From contig JAQOOI010000019.1 in the NCBI GenBank assembly GCA_028554645.1, positions 868,001-932,000 of the forward strand: a stretch of DNA of 64,000 nucleotides, given 5' to 3'. Position 1 is the first letter of the stretch, and the number at the start of each line of letters is the position of its first letter. The notes below the pieces were generated by a model. That model made no database searches. It was given only the letters and a program-made list of their open reading frames with translations, and was not told the origin of the DNA. A program made the position numbers and the translations under genes. Positions 23,231 through 35,002 of this stretch are shown here, piece by piece. The DNA is from Omphalotus guepiniiformis (taxonomy: Eukaryota; Basidiomycota; Agaricomycetes; Agaricales; Omphalotaceae).

Positions 23231-24256
23231 AGCACCAATTACGGAGATTAACTTTGAGGGAGGGAAGGAACAGGAAACTTGGGGATCCTTCAGTTTCAAG
23301 TCCAGCTATATAGTAGGCAGCTGTTTACAAACAACTTGCAATTGGCGCCAGATGTCCGCAAAGTTACGCAAATGCCCGTCGAAAAATCGCAGATATTCGG
23401 AGGGGAACGACTGTAAATCCGGGAATCCTGCAAGAACTCCGAGTCTTCGAGGTTGTCGCCGACGTTTTGAATATCTCCGACTCCTTGATCCGTTCCTTTG
23501 CTAGTACTAGCACGCAGTAGGTCGAACAGCAACTTGAACTGTTTCGTAGACGAGAAACCTTTGAACATCTTGAAGCGACTACTGTACATAGAAAATTTAC
23601 AGCAGGGTCCGACGGAGCCTGGATCCTTTACACGTAGTAGAAGGCAGGTTCATCACAAGTGCTTATGTCACCAGCACAGTTGCCAATACTAACGGAACAT
23701 CAAAACGTTAAACGTTACCTGCGACTTTTTCTCCTTCCTTTCATCGAACCTTGCTACTCACAATATTGTCCTCTACCGTGACAAGACGTTAGTATGCATA
23801 GCTCTAACCTTGCACTCATCCTACACCGCTCTCAAGCTCAAGCCTTGCCACGGTTTGATCATATCGTCGGGTCTGTCGACGAGTCCCTGAAGATTCAAAG
23901 CGCTTGCCCTGTGATTGATTTCTTTCGAATTCTCAATACAGGTACTGTACTACTAGCCGACGACCCTCATAGAAGTGCACAGAAGTTGGAGTCTTGGACT
24001 CCACAATAGTGGGGGCCGTTTCAGAAATGAGTACTTTTCGAATGTCGATTTTGCTGAAAAACTCACGCACAACAGCGCTGTCTGGACCCCGATATTCCAA
24101 TAATAATTGACATTTCTGCGATACAATATATGGATATGAATTATGCATGTACTGAGTATGTATAAAGGATATGAATCTACGATGATCGTTTCCGCAAAGT
24201 TGCCGCGAAACTTTGAAGGAGGAAGCCAGGAGTTCAGATTTGAAGCTTTGGTTCGT
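23231..24256. other. Intergenic
   Basis: 1 kb upstream of DUF6534 copy 1 and downstream of the RhoGEF gene. Short open frames on both strands carry no recognisable motif and overlap the start region of the DUF6534 gene. No repeat or RNA gene seen. Confidence 0.4.
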
Positions 24257-27200
24257 TCATGCCGCATAGGTCGTTACCCGATCTTCATGTAACAGTTCTT
24301 GCAGCACCTGTTGAAAACGTAAAGACCACCAACCTCGTTCTTCCCTCTCCATTTGTACCGAATCGTTCACCTTGCCCGAATGAATGTCGCCCAATTGCAG
24401 CGAGGGGCTCTTCGGTAACGGAAGTCCAGACGCGAGGATGGAGTCCAAAATACGCTTCTTATCTTGTTCTAAAAGTCGATTTGGTCCATCAACGACACCG
24501 TCGTGGGGAAGTCTAGGATCAGAGAAAGCTCGTATTGTTGCTTGGCACGAGCGTCGCAGAGAGGACAACCATGCTTGGCGTGTGGGTAACTGATTTGACG
24601 TAGATTTGTGAGGGAGTGAGAAGAAGATGGTTTTGATCCTCCGACTCGCATTTCCATTTCTTGTGTCCTGATCAAGGTCGAATTCAGTAGAAAGAACGTC
24701 CAGCTTTATCAACGGCGAATCTATAGTTAGCAGGACGAATTAGCTGTGTTCTCTGCCAACAGCAAGTTCCTGACTTACCGGGATAGTGTTTGTTCTCTTC
24801 TTCCGAGACATCGAGCACCCGAGAGATCCCGATATCTTCACACAGTATCCACCGATTGCTTCCTTTTTCTTGAATCTCTCTTCCATGTTGAGCGGTAGCC
24901 AGAAGGATGAGGTCTGAAAATACCAACACCTCCACGGGAAGCAAAGGAAGAGGCATCATAACCTCGGCAGACACGGCTGTATCGGAAGACGAGTTCGATT
25001 TCACGGAATCGGATCTTGACCTCCTGAAGTCCACCTCGTTGATAGCTTCGACTAGCCTGCTTGCCCGGTTGAACCTTGTAGACATTGTTAATGAATCTTG
25101 ATTATTGCTGCTCTTCATTTTGTCTACTTGAAGAAGTTGTCCGCGACAGAGTAAACGTCGATCTCTACGAGATAGATGAGTCTCAGCTAACGGAAGTAAA
25201 CCGGTTATTCGCTTTGACATATCCTTGATGAATTCGTAATCCTCTTCGCGCGCCTTGACCTCCTTTAATGTCTTGACTAGCATAGAAGTAGAATGAACAA
25301 GTATCAAAGTCGAAAGACGGTCTTGATGAGCCTTCGGAGTTACATCAAGCAATTTCTATCAGGACTAAGTAAGCAGTGATCTGTTGGAGGAGTGTGTCAG
25401 AACTTACTTGGAAGATATCGGGATAAAGACTAAGCCTGTCCACGGGTTCGACCAGCAGGCTTGCCAAGCTTCCTTGAGACCTGCTAGTCTTCTCCTGTAG
25501 GCGGACAAACTCTCCGAATTCGCTTGATCGATCTTGAACTAATCGCTCGAGCATCTCAACGACACCATCAACTTTTACCAGGTATGGTTGATATATTTCA
25601 AACCTGGGCACAAAAATGCGTAAGCGGTCGGCAACTTGCTCTGCAATGGGATTGTCTGCGGTCTGCGCAAGGAGCAAGGCATCTTGAATCTTCTCGTGCA
25701 TGTTGATGATATCTTCTAGCCAGTCCAAAGTTTTTGCGATTTCCAGTGGAACGCCCGCAATCCAGGTCTTGCTACCTTGAATTCTAAGAGGAACCATGAA
25801 TAGGTGGACGATGGACGTGAGACGCTGAAAAAAGCCTTTTTCTGACTCGCGAAGCTCCCAGATAATCTCTTGACGCTGCATTTCGACCTCTCCGTGTTGG
25901 TCAAGAAAGGCGTGATAAGAAGTTGCATCCATACTGGCGCGCCATGTCCTGGCGTCGGGAGCAAATCTCCCTCCGAGGTTTTCGCCATCATGACCCTGTT
26001 CGGAAAGTCTTCGCTGTACAGGGGTGCGCGAGCGATATCTCGATTGTCTCCGTTCCTTCGACCTGTCTTCTCCGTCGTTGGAGGTAGAAGAAGCCGGTTG
26101 CCCGCTCCTGAGATAGCTTCTTCGCCTTTCATAAGCCTGCTCACCTCCACTTAACGTCCTAAATAGGGTCTCCGCACCGACGCTCAACTCATTGCCTCCA
26201 TCATGATCCCAGCTCTCGACATGAACCCCGGAAGCGATGCTATCTGTATGCGCTATGGGGCTGTCTTCAACGGGCGTCTCATTTGAGCGGTACATCTCTA
26301 CAGACTCTGAGGGTGGGATACCGAAGGCTTGTCTGTTGCGCACTGCAGCCTCCCTAGAGCGCTTCGCAATCAACACAGACTCATAGCCGTACGAATCCCG
26401 CTTGTCGGCACTGAGGGGCGTAGGAGAAGGAATAGAAATGGAAGGGGACGCTACGCGCGGGCTAGAGGTCGGGGTCAAATGACGCTCCTCTAGAAAGGAT
26501 TTGCGCTTGATAACAGAAGGTATGGGCTTCGTCACTTCAGCATACGAGGATTGATGTGACGTTGGGCTGGACCACTGTTCTCCGAAGTCCACACGCGAAG
26601 GAAGGAGGTTAGAGAAGGAAGAAGACACATGTTTCGCTGAGGACTTTGAGGAAGCATTAGCGGTCTTTCCATCTTCGTCTTGTATGGTGACTTTTGGAGT
26701 GGAGGCCCGACTCGGCCTAGGAACACGACCCGTTAAACCAGGAACTGTACCCTCGATCTTGTCTTCGAACTCGTATTCGGACTCCGATTCGTCATAGCTC
26801 TCACGTCGTGACATAGAGTCGTGGTGACAATCAACGCCTGTAGCCCCTGATCCACTAACCGCCAGCCCTTCCTCACCGGAATATTCACTTTCTTCGGCTC
26901 CGCCCAGTACCTTCTTCGCGTTGGCAGTCTGTAGATCAAGACCTTGTACCAAGCCCAGTAATGCTGCACGCCGACGACTGGATATCTCATCCATCAGGTC
27001 CCGCGATTGTCTTGAGATATCCCTTCCCATGGGTACCTCTTGCTCGGATTCCTCATCTGTATAGACAGACGCTGCCGATGGGTACGACGTCAAGGAAAAA
27101 CGTTTATCGTTTCCATAATTGCCATTGGGGCGATGTATAGACGTGTCTTGTTCGAAACCGCCGTGCATCTGGAAATCCTCAGCGGGCACGCCGTATCGGA

Positions 27201-28501
27201 AGCCCAAACCAATCACGGCTTGGTCTTTGGATCGAGTACTGGCAGATGGCCCTTCTGCGAAATCAGATCTCACAGATTCCACTTCACTTTCTGAGCTGGA
27301 AGCAGAGGCAATTACCTCAGCATTAGCTACAGTTAGTTTGCGTCTGCCCCTGCCCTCCATTTCGTAACGATATTCAAAATCTGACTCGTCCGTGAATCTT
27401 GACCGATGAAGCTTAGGATTGGCAGCGAATTTTCCTCGAAGGCGTGGAATGTGGGAGCCATATGCCCTCGAAGACAGGGCTTGCGATGCTGGCTGCGGCG
27501 TCACCGGCGCTACATTACGAACAAGCTCCTGAGGGGCAGGAAGGAGCCCTGGGTCCGTACGAGAACGACTGCGCGTCCCATTGGGTCGGATGACACTGAA
27601 GGATTCTGCTGGTTCATTTTCCTGAAGAGTGAGAGAATTAAGGCTCGAGTTGCGAAAGATGAATCTAAGGTCTTACCTTGGACGCCTTCTTCCCTGATAC
27701 CGTACAATCCGCTGGGGAAGGCGTAGATGATTTACGCCTAAGTAGACTCCGTACTGACTTCAATGCTGTTCCTCCCATGCTGGATGAAGGCACCGTGTCA
27801 GGTAGGTCCGTTTTGGACGAAGACAGCTTCGGGGTGGGTGATTTAAGAGCTGACTTGAGTGCCGATTTGGGAGTAGAGTGTGACACCTTCGGTGTGGACG
27901 ACTCTCCGAAAAAATTAGAAGCCTCAGGAGTCGGCGAAAAAGTAGAGTTCAAGAGAGTACTTCGTGTATGCGACTGTGAAGGAGTATGCGGAGAAGGTAT
28001 TTCATGATCAGAATCATGACAAAGTGTGAATGCAGGCGACCTGAATGCAGGCGTAGAGGAGCCAGCTTTTGAGACAACGCGAGAAGGAGGTCGTGTCATA
28101 CGGTCGATGGTGTCCCGTAATGACGGGAGAAGCTGTGCTTCGACAAATGGCAAGTTTGCTAGTTGGCTCTCCCGATTCTTCCTCGTTCTATCCAAGGCTG
28201 TCTTTTCTTTGCCAGATAGATTTAGGCGAGATTCCGCATGATGTTCGTTTGCCATTGAAGAATCCGATATTGAAGCCTGCGCGAGCAGAGGCACTTGGAT
28301 AAAAGAGTCTTGAGGCAGTGAGTCCACCTCATATTCGCTATCGTGTCTCATTGATTTCGCTCTGTCCGGGAGAGTAAGTCCGCCGGCGGCAGCATAGTGT
28401 GATGGCGGTAAGAAAGTGTGTGGCGGGTGTGAGGAAGATGCAGATGGCGGTGCTGGAGACCGAGATCTACTTCGTGCGGTATTGGAGCGTGCTAGTGGCA
28501 T
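24257..28501 (-). CDS. Rho guanine nucleotide exchange factor (DH-PH)
   Basis: Large GDP/GTP exchange factor for Rho-type GTPases. Four exons (28501-27677, 27621-25408, 25355-24779, 24720-24257) joined by 52-58 bp GT-AG introns give 1359 residues. The first about 840 residues are Ser/Pro/Arg-rich and look disordered, with many potential phosphorylation sites. The Dbl-homology domain begins near residue 850 at EIIWELRESEKGFFQRL and ends around LLVEPVDRLSLYPDIFQ (the conserved helix that contacts the GTPase) and TLKEVKAREEDYEFIK. A PH-like region follows (LPVEVLVFSDLILLAT, SNRWILCEDIGISRVLDV) and continues to the C-terminus. Likely role: polarity and cell-wall signalling at the plasma membrane. 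The assignment to Rho versus Cdc42 cannot be made from sequence. Confidence 0.88.
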
Positions 28502-29010
28502 CTTTCTTTCCTAAATCTGAATTGTGTATGCATTCGTGAAGTGGAAGAAAACAAGACCTACCTTCAAGGTTTGAACCTGTTTAGCACGCCAAGCAGTCCT
28601 GTGGGTTTATTCCTTTTGAGGTACGTATACAGGAGCCTGAGATGCTTGGAAGTCACTGCAAGACAATGAGAGAGGGCTCGACGATGACAACGAAGGTGCA
28701 CAATCGAAGACAATTGAACTTGAACTTGGCTGAGTTGAAGGAGTTCAAGCTGGTCATATGATTGTCATACCGGCGGCAACTACGAGTTACATAAGTACTC
28801 GGCACTAGGACCGGCAACTACGCACTTTCAACTTCCATGCCACCGAATTGAGTGAGGCTTTTGGCGAGTAGTTCTAATTCTCGACTTATTTTACAGGTAC
28901 ACAAAGCAGAGAAGCGAACATTGAATGAAATTATGAAGAACTGGAGCGAGGTAGAGGAACTGTGAACAACCTACAAGACTACACAGTACATACATCCAGC
29001 GCCAAAAGAT
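28502..29010. other. Intergenic, RhoGEF promoter side
   Basis: Upstream region of the RhoGEF gene and 3' flank of the ICMT-like gene. No gene recognised. The first bases upstream of 28501 could contain a 5' UTR intron (GT/AG pairs present) but this is not demonstrable. Confidence 0.35.
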
Positions 29011-29876
29011 CTAATAAATCCCAGGAATAACTCTAGAAGTCACCTTCTTCTCATATTCTTTGTATTCATTCCCGATAACAGGATCGTCCTCGATGATAGA
29101 TTCCTATCATGCCGAATAAACTAGTTAGTGTCAGTGAACCTCGTAAACTCGCACACCAACTGACCTCAATCGGAATCTTGATGATCAAAGCAATGGCAGT
29201 AGCAATGAACCCTAAGAACGGCATGTAGGACCAATACATAGGAATCTGTGTGAGCTCTTGAGCCAAGAAACCGCTGGAGCGACGGAGAACTTAGATCTTG
29301 CACTGGTAGGCCACTGAACGCACGTACAAGTACAGAGGGTGGCGGACCCAGCCATACGGCCCAGTAGACACGATCTTAGGCTTCTCACGGAGCTGTTGAT
29401 AAACGTGAACATCGAGCCAACAACAGTCATCTATCACAGCTAAGGTATCTTACACCAAGGTAGTGCCATTGCGATCCAAGATAATGGAAGACGACACTCA
29501 TCAGCTTCCAGGTCGCCAGAGAAGCCACGATGCCCGCTGCTTGTATCATGATCTTGCCGTCTTCGCCGTACTTCATGCCCCACTCTGGAGAGAGGTGATA
29601 TTTAGCGAGCCAGGGAGGTTCTTCCAATCCGTTGAGCGCGGTGCCGATCACGAAGCAAGCAGGAGTGATAAACATAGCGACGAAGTGAAGAGGCGTGACG
29701 ACGCGAGCGAAGAAATCGGTCCGAATAGCTTTGATCTTGCCCCCCTCTCGTTTGGCTACACCTGCAACAGCGATCTGCTCGTGGTAAGCATAAACGAGAG
29801 ATGCGACAGTTGTGGCAGCAACCGCAGTGGTCATGAACTGAGGGGTGACTTGCAGACCAGCGATGTAGATTGTCAT
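29011..29876 (-). CDS. Isoprenylcysteine carboxyl methyltransferase-like membrane protein
   Basis: Four exons (29876-29454, 29392-29328, 29273-29165, 29103-29011) with 54-61 bp introns give 229 residues. Several hydrophobic segments precede the C-terminal ICMT/PEMT-type signature: VSTGPYGWVRHPLYF, then a last helix pair (MYWSYMPFLGFIATAIALIIKIPIE) and ESIIEDDPVIGNEYKEYEKKV-SRVIP, which corresponds to the conserved E-x(n)-Y-xx-Y-xx-RVxxRxxP tail that binds S-adenosylmethionine in this superfamily. Such enzymes methylate prenylated C-terminal cysteines at the ER, but basidiomycetes have several divergent members and the substrate here is unproven. All splice junctions are canonical. Confidence 0.82.
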
Positions 29877-30832
29877 TGGTAGGCTGAACGAGAAAAAAGC
29901 AACTATCGATAGGCTGCAGACTTTGAAACTGTCCTTGGTGGTGCTTTTATACGTTTTCCAAACATGTGTATGTCTGAATGCTCAAATTGAACCGCGGAGT
30001 ACTACTCTGTCGTGTATGTGGTGAGAACTTGGGTTTCAGGAAGCACAATTGAAGTTCTAAAATTAGACGAGGACAAAGTATCCTTTAGCATCAAGTTACC
30101 GGAGGCGGTATAACTTGATTGGGGCTTCTGCAGCTTCATTCTGACGACTGATTGGAGCAGAACGCTGGCCCATCCACGCCAATGACTGGCGCAGACGGCG
30201 GGATTTCAGTTCGGAGGTCGGTGGAGAAAGTCGCTGGCTCGTAACCGTCGATTTCCAATGTATATTTGTGGGTCTGCTGTCTTTCGGTACGGCATGACAT
30301 CGAGAAGAACTTCTTTGACCGTCGAATTAATCAGCGTTGTTCGTGAGCGCACTGTATGCGTTCACACTACAATCCGTCAGACCAATACCATCGCAGCACA
30401 AGGCACTGGACTCACTAGGAAGAACTTCCTTGATATATTTGCTGAGTTATTGGCGGCAATGTGAGCATCGTGCCCTCCCTAAGGCTCAACATTGAGCAGG
30501 TTGTCGCCCTTATTGGAAGTACTTCTGCCTTTCTCTCGAGACGGAGCGCTCGTGAACATGAGGCAAGGAATTACTTCCTTTGGATTGTAGCGTAATAGTT
30601 CTGTGGCAATAGGGCCAGCGTTACGAGTTGTTCCCGCTCATCGGAGACTCACCTGCCATACCCTTGCAACTTCGTCACGGCCATGGGAAATCGATGAAGG
30701 AATAGTTATATTCGAGATGTAGCGGTGAGTACCTGTACATTAACGCAAGTATGTGAGTGTAAGAGAGCTGAACTTTCGATATCTCGAACACATCAGGGGA
30801 TTTGAAACATCTCCTTTATGCAGAAACCAGGT
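29877..30832. other. Intergenic
   Basis: About 1 kb with no supportable gene on either strand. Short open frames only. Includes the presumed promoter of the ICMT-like gene (minus strand). Confidence 0.4.
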
Positions 30833-31883
30833 TCACACCGTCTGCATCCATTCGAAAACCTCTTCTGCCCACTGCTCGCCTTGACCACCCCAAAGTGCAA
30901 GAGTAACACTGATATGATTGTGGCCCTTGGCAACGATCTTCTTCACGGGGGTCTGCGTGACAGTAGACAGAACCTCCTGAAACTTTTTTCCAGCAAGTAT
31001 GAAAGCATCAGGATCCCATTCCGACTCGACAAGCAAAATCTTAGGCAACGCTGCGATCTGTTCTTGAGAGGCATTGTTAAGGAGCGATAAGCTACATTTC
31101 GCCTTTGCGCCTTCTTCGCCTCCCCAGAACGTTATAGTGGGTGGTGGAACGTGAATCGCATCGTCCTCGTCGTCGTTTATATAGTGCATCCCGGACATCA
31201 AAATAACGCCCTTAAGCTTGGAAATGAGAGCCGGAGGAGAGAATTGAGGTAAGAGGAGCAGAGCTGCAGCGGCGCTGGCACCTGCGGAATGTCCCATAAG
31301 GAACATTGCGTCGGTGTCCGCGTCGGTGACATTCCCGTGGATGAGATTTTCAGGATGATCAACTATCCACAGCATAGCATCTCGAACATCTTCAACGGGA
31401 GCAGGAAAGATGACTTCAGGACTCAGGCGATAGTCCGCGATGATGGTGATGAAGCCCTTCTGAGCAAAATACGTTGCAAGGTTCGCATATGACAAGTCGG
31501 CCGGAGGAGGAGACTGTTTGGCCCCGCTCCAAAATCCACCGCCATATACGAAAAACAGGACGGGTGTCTTCCTACCAGCAGGAGGTTCCAAAGGATAGTA
31601 GATGTCCAACTGAGATCAAGATTAGCGCAGCAGATCTCATTCTGGAAAAACGCTTACCTGATGCCGCTCCGTTGGACCGTATTTGAATGTTCGTTTCGGA
31701 AAGTGCAAGATTTGTGCTCGTTTCTCCTCCAACACAGGTATAAAGATGCCGACAGCTGTCGAAAGAAGGGAGGTTTACAAGATCTTATCAGGTAATTGTC
31801 AACAAAGTCAGCAAATGGGATCACGAACTAGGAAACAATATCTCGGCGATCTCTCTAGACTTTAACTGGGCCACTTGATCCAT
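30833..31883 (-). CDS. Alpha/beta hydrolase (esterase/lipase-like)
   Basis: Three exons (31883-31829, 31755-31658, 31609-30833) with introns of 73 and 48 bp give 309 residues. Fold markers: LDIYYPLEPP at the first strands, oxyanion-hole segment FFVYGGGFWSG (GGG type), nucleophile elbow MGHSAGASA (GxSxG), acidic residue in VESEWDPDAF, and catalytic His in GHNHISVTLAL. This order Ser-Asp-His and the GGG motif fit the hormone-sensitive-lipase/carboxylesterase-like branch. No signal peptide at the N-terminus MDQVAQLKSREIAE, so probably intracellular. The substrate is unknown. Confidence 0.88.
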
Positions 31884-32399
31884 CTTGAAGCGTACAGAGT
31901 ATCAGGATGTCAGTCACAAATACACTGTGCTGTTGTTGTTGAAAATACAAACAAGTAAGCAAGTAAGGCGATTCCAATTTCCATCATTATATATATCGCT
32001 TAGTCGTTCACGATGCCGGCCCGACGACAAACAGGCTCACACTGTGTACATCCCCAGACGTTCTCAAGGAACTTTCTCAAGCTCACAGACGGCTAGGCGG
32101 ATGTCTTGAGACCGGTATGAGTCAAAATGAAGCCCCGCCGTCACCCGGGCCCGGCCCTATTTCATGAATACGATGTTCATATCCAAGATGTAGAGAACCG
32201 AACTTTGCGAGAGCGCAACAATCGTCACGGACCAGTAATAAGTAAATCTTTGCCTTCATTTGGTACTATCGAAACTCGTCAACAACAACATGCAGGAATC
32301 CAAGGAACAGAACAATTGAGAGTGACACACGACGAAGCTGAGAAAACGTAGATCTTTCTTTCCTTTGGTTTACCACATCTCGCACCCACTCGACTGTCT
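31884..32399. other. Intergenic
   Basis: Upstream of the hydrolase gene and downstream of peroxiredoxin copy 1 (both minus strand). No gene or repeat recognised. Confidence 0.4.
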
Positions 32400-33424
32400 T
32401 TAGACATTCGCCAGGGGTGTGGTCCTGAGATACGGCTGGCGCAGGATATGAGTGTATTTTCAGAGGACCAACTTGTGGGAGTACGTACAAGATGAACCTT
32501 ATGATCGGGGAACAGTGTCTTTGCTTCTTCGTTATTGACGCTACCATGAACGATGACATCTTCCCCTGAAAAGATATCATCAATAAGGTGAAAAAAACCA
32601 TGACACAAACAACTACCTTTCTTCCAGTTCACGGGGGTAGCAATCCGATATTTGTCACCCAATTGAAGCGCATCAATGACCCTGATGATTTCGTCCTGCG
32701 TATTGCTCGTCAGACACCCACGAAGCACTACCGGAGTGGCTACGCACGAAGTTGCGGCCTGCAACCGCAGGATAGGAAATTGTAAGGCGAATGACCTTTT
32801 TCGGGTCAATGACGAACACAGTACGAATCTAATAGTAAGTGGAGTGTAAACCACCGTCGTTTTGGTCATGTGAAAGGTGTATGATCTCACAGTGAAAGGA
32901 AGTCCCTTCGAATCTCTGTTGGTGACATCCTGGTAGTCGAGCATATCGTACATGTACGAAATCTTGCGGTCCCCGTCTGCAATCTACACATCGTCAGGTC
33001 TTGTTCGAGGCTGCGTCTGTGATGAGAAGACCTACAATAGGGAACTTGACATCCGTAGGTGCTGTTTTCGCGCCATACTCGTTAATGTCTTTGACCCACT
33101 TGTAATGGTCATTCAAGTCGTTCGCTGACAGACCGATGACCTTCACGTTGCGTTGGGCGAAATCGTTCGCTCTGCGAGCCACTTCACCTAGCTCGGTGGT
33201 ACACACTGGAGTGAAGTCACCGGGGTGCGAGAACAATACGCCCTATCAAAACGACATGTAAAGTGAGTTTCAAAGACAGAAGAACATGGTAACGTTAGAC
33301 ACCAACCCGAGGAGTCCCCAAGCCATTCATGAAACTTGATAGGGCCCTCAGTGGTCTCGGCTTCGAAATCAGGAGCTATGCTTCCTAGTCGTAGAGAATA
33401 TTCGCGCTTTTCCGGAGTTGCCAT
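32400..33424 (-). CDS. 1-Cys peroxiredoxin (Prx6/PRX1 type), copy 1
   Basis: Thiol peroxidase of the 1-Cys class. The ATG at 33424 opens [15 protein letters not shown], then IAPDFEAETT. Exon 2 carries the peroxidatic cysteine in [15 protein letters not shown]. Later exons carry the rest: [69 protein letters not shown]. It ends [11 protein letters not shown], with TAA at 32400-32402. All introns except the first are GT-AG. At the exon 1 end, copy 2 reads GDSW-GVLF with a clean donor. Here the codons read D-S-S and no canonical donor keeps frame: one extra C, or a GG-starting intron, would be needed. So this copy may carry a frameshift, a consensus error or a non-canonical intron. Confidence 0.82.
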
Positions 33425-35002
33425 CCTGTGAGAGGAGTTGAGATGTCTGTCTCGGCACCTAGCAAACTCGGGATTATAAGGGATTACAGAGAGCCATCGC
33501 AAACTGCACCACGCGGAAAAGCACAGAAAGATGGAGGTATCAGAACATCAGATCTACAGCATTCTTGAGCTTCAGCTGACGGGACCTGACTAGATATCGA
33601 TAAGTAAGGTTTCATCAATCCCCAGGAAAAACACTTACATAACTTCGTGCTTTATTGAACCCTGCACCCTGTCTTCAACAGGTGAGATTGGTCGACGCAT
33701 ACGATACGCCACCAGGTTTGAGGAGAGGTCAACCACCCAATTAGTGTTGGTATTCCGAATGAGCTGTGGTGTTTCTGGTGACCAAGAGAGAATAGACGTC
33801 GAAATTTGATACGGCACACTGTTGGAGAAGTGATGTTCTCAAGGTTCAAATGACATGACAAGACGCTTGACTGTCCAAGACGCGCCCAGTGAACATAGAA
33901 TTGAAAACAGTGTTGATCTGAGGGGTTTGTATAGCAAAGATAACAATCTGTTGTGCTGTCGTAGAAAGTTCGATCTGATGCAACTTGGCGCCTTCGTTCA
34001 TATTGTGGGGTCAGTATGTATAGCGTGAAGAATCAGTTGACAGGAGGCAAAGGGGTCACTGTGGGTTGGTCGAGCACCTCAGGGCTTATTCCCACGCCTC
34101 TCTATGCGCATTAACCTCCTTGGTCAAGTCAAACGCTACATATGTTTTCCTCACGGAATGCTGTGGGTGTCAATGCCTTGATCATCTTATTCTAGGGACG
34201 CAACAATAAGAAGCCAACTGATTTACGCCCTCCTGAAATTGTATGAAACCGCGATCATCGCGAGTATTCGTATGTCCAAGGCTCCAGCCCCTACCAGCCT
34301 TATTGCAGCTTACTGCTCACCGCCAATTCTCTCGCCAAGCTTGAAGCTTGAAGGCAGGGGTTGCTTCCAGTCCTGATTGTCCCTGGACCGCGTTGTAGGG
34401 AGTATTTCCAAGAGAATACGAATGAATCCGTGATCGGTATGTGGTAAATGTGTTCTTGAAGGCAAGGAATCGTCAAAAACAAGAGCGTCTCTAGAGTTTC
34501 TAAAATAGCTCAAGTGCTGAGTCTGAGGAATTCAGATGATCTTTTGACGCAATACTTTCTCAACCAGGGAGCTGTCACTGTCAGTAGTCACTAGCATGGT
34601 AAGGAATCATCAAAGGTAAAAAAAAATAAGCCAGTCCGAAAATGCTAGTAGGCGATATTCAGGGCATCCGAGTTGATACAGAGCTGAGATGTGCATTCCC
34701 CCTTCTAGACGCTCCAGCAATACATTCTTCATCTGCATCAGTCGATTGCGTGTCTCTGTTCCGCAAATCAAACGACTGAGTAGTCACCAGTAGGAATACG
34801 GGATAACGACAACAACAACGGTGACATTGCTTTCACTCAGACATACTCAGTCCATGGGATGCTATCCATTCCATGTCACAAGTTCCTGGATTGACGGCAT
34901 TCCATGATGCCATATTTTGGCCGCATCATTACCAGCTGCTAAATGCTAAAATAGTTTGCCTTAAAGCGAGCCTCGTACTCGGATTGTCCTCCCATTGTAC
35001 TA
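33425..35002. other. Intergenic
   Basis: 1.6 kb between the divergent peroxiredoxin copy 1 and DUF6534 copy 2 genes. Only short open frames; no motif, tRNA or repeat family recognised. Confidence 0.4.
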
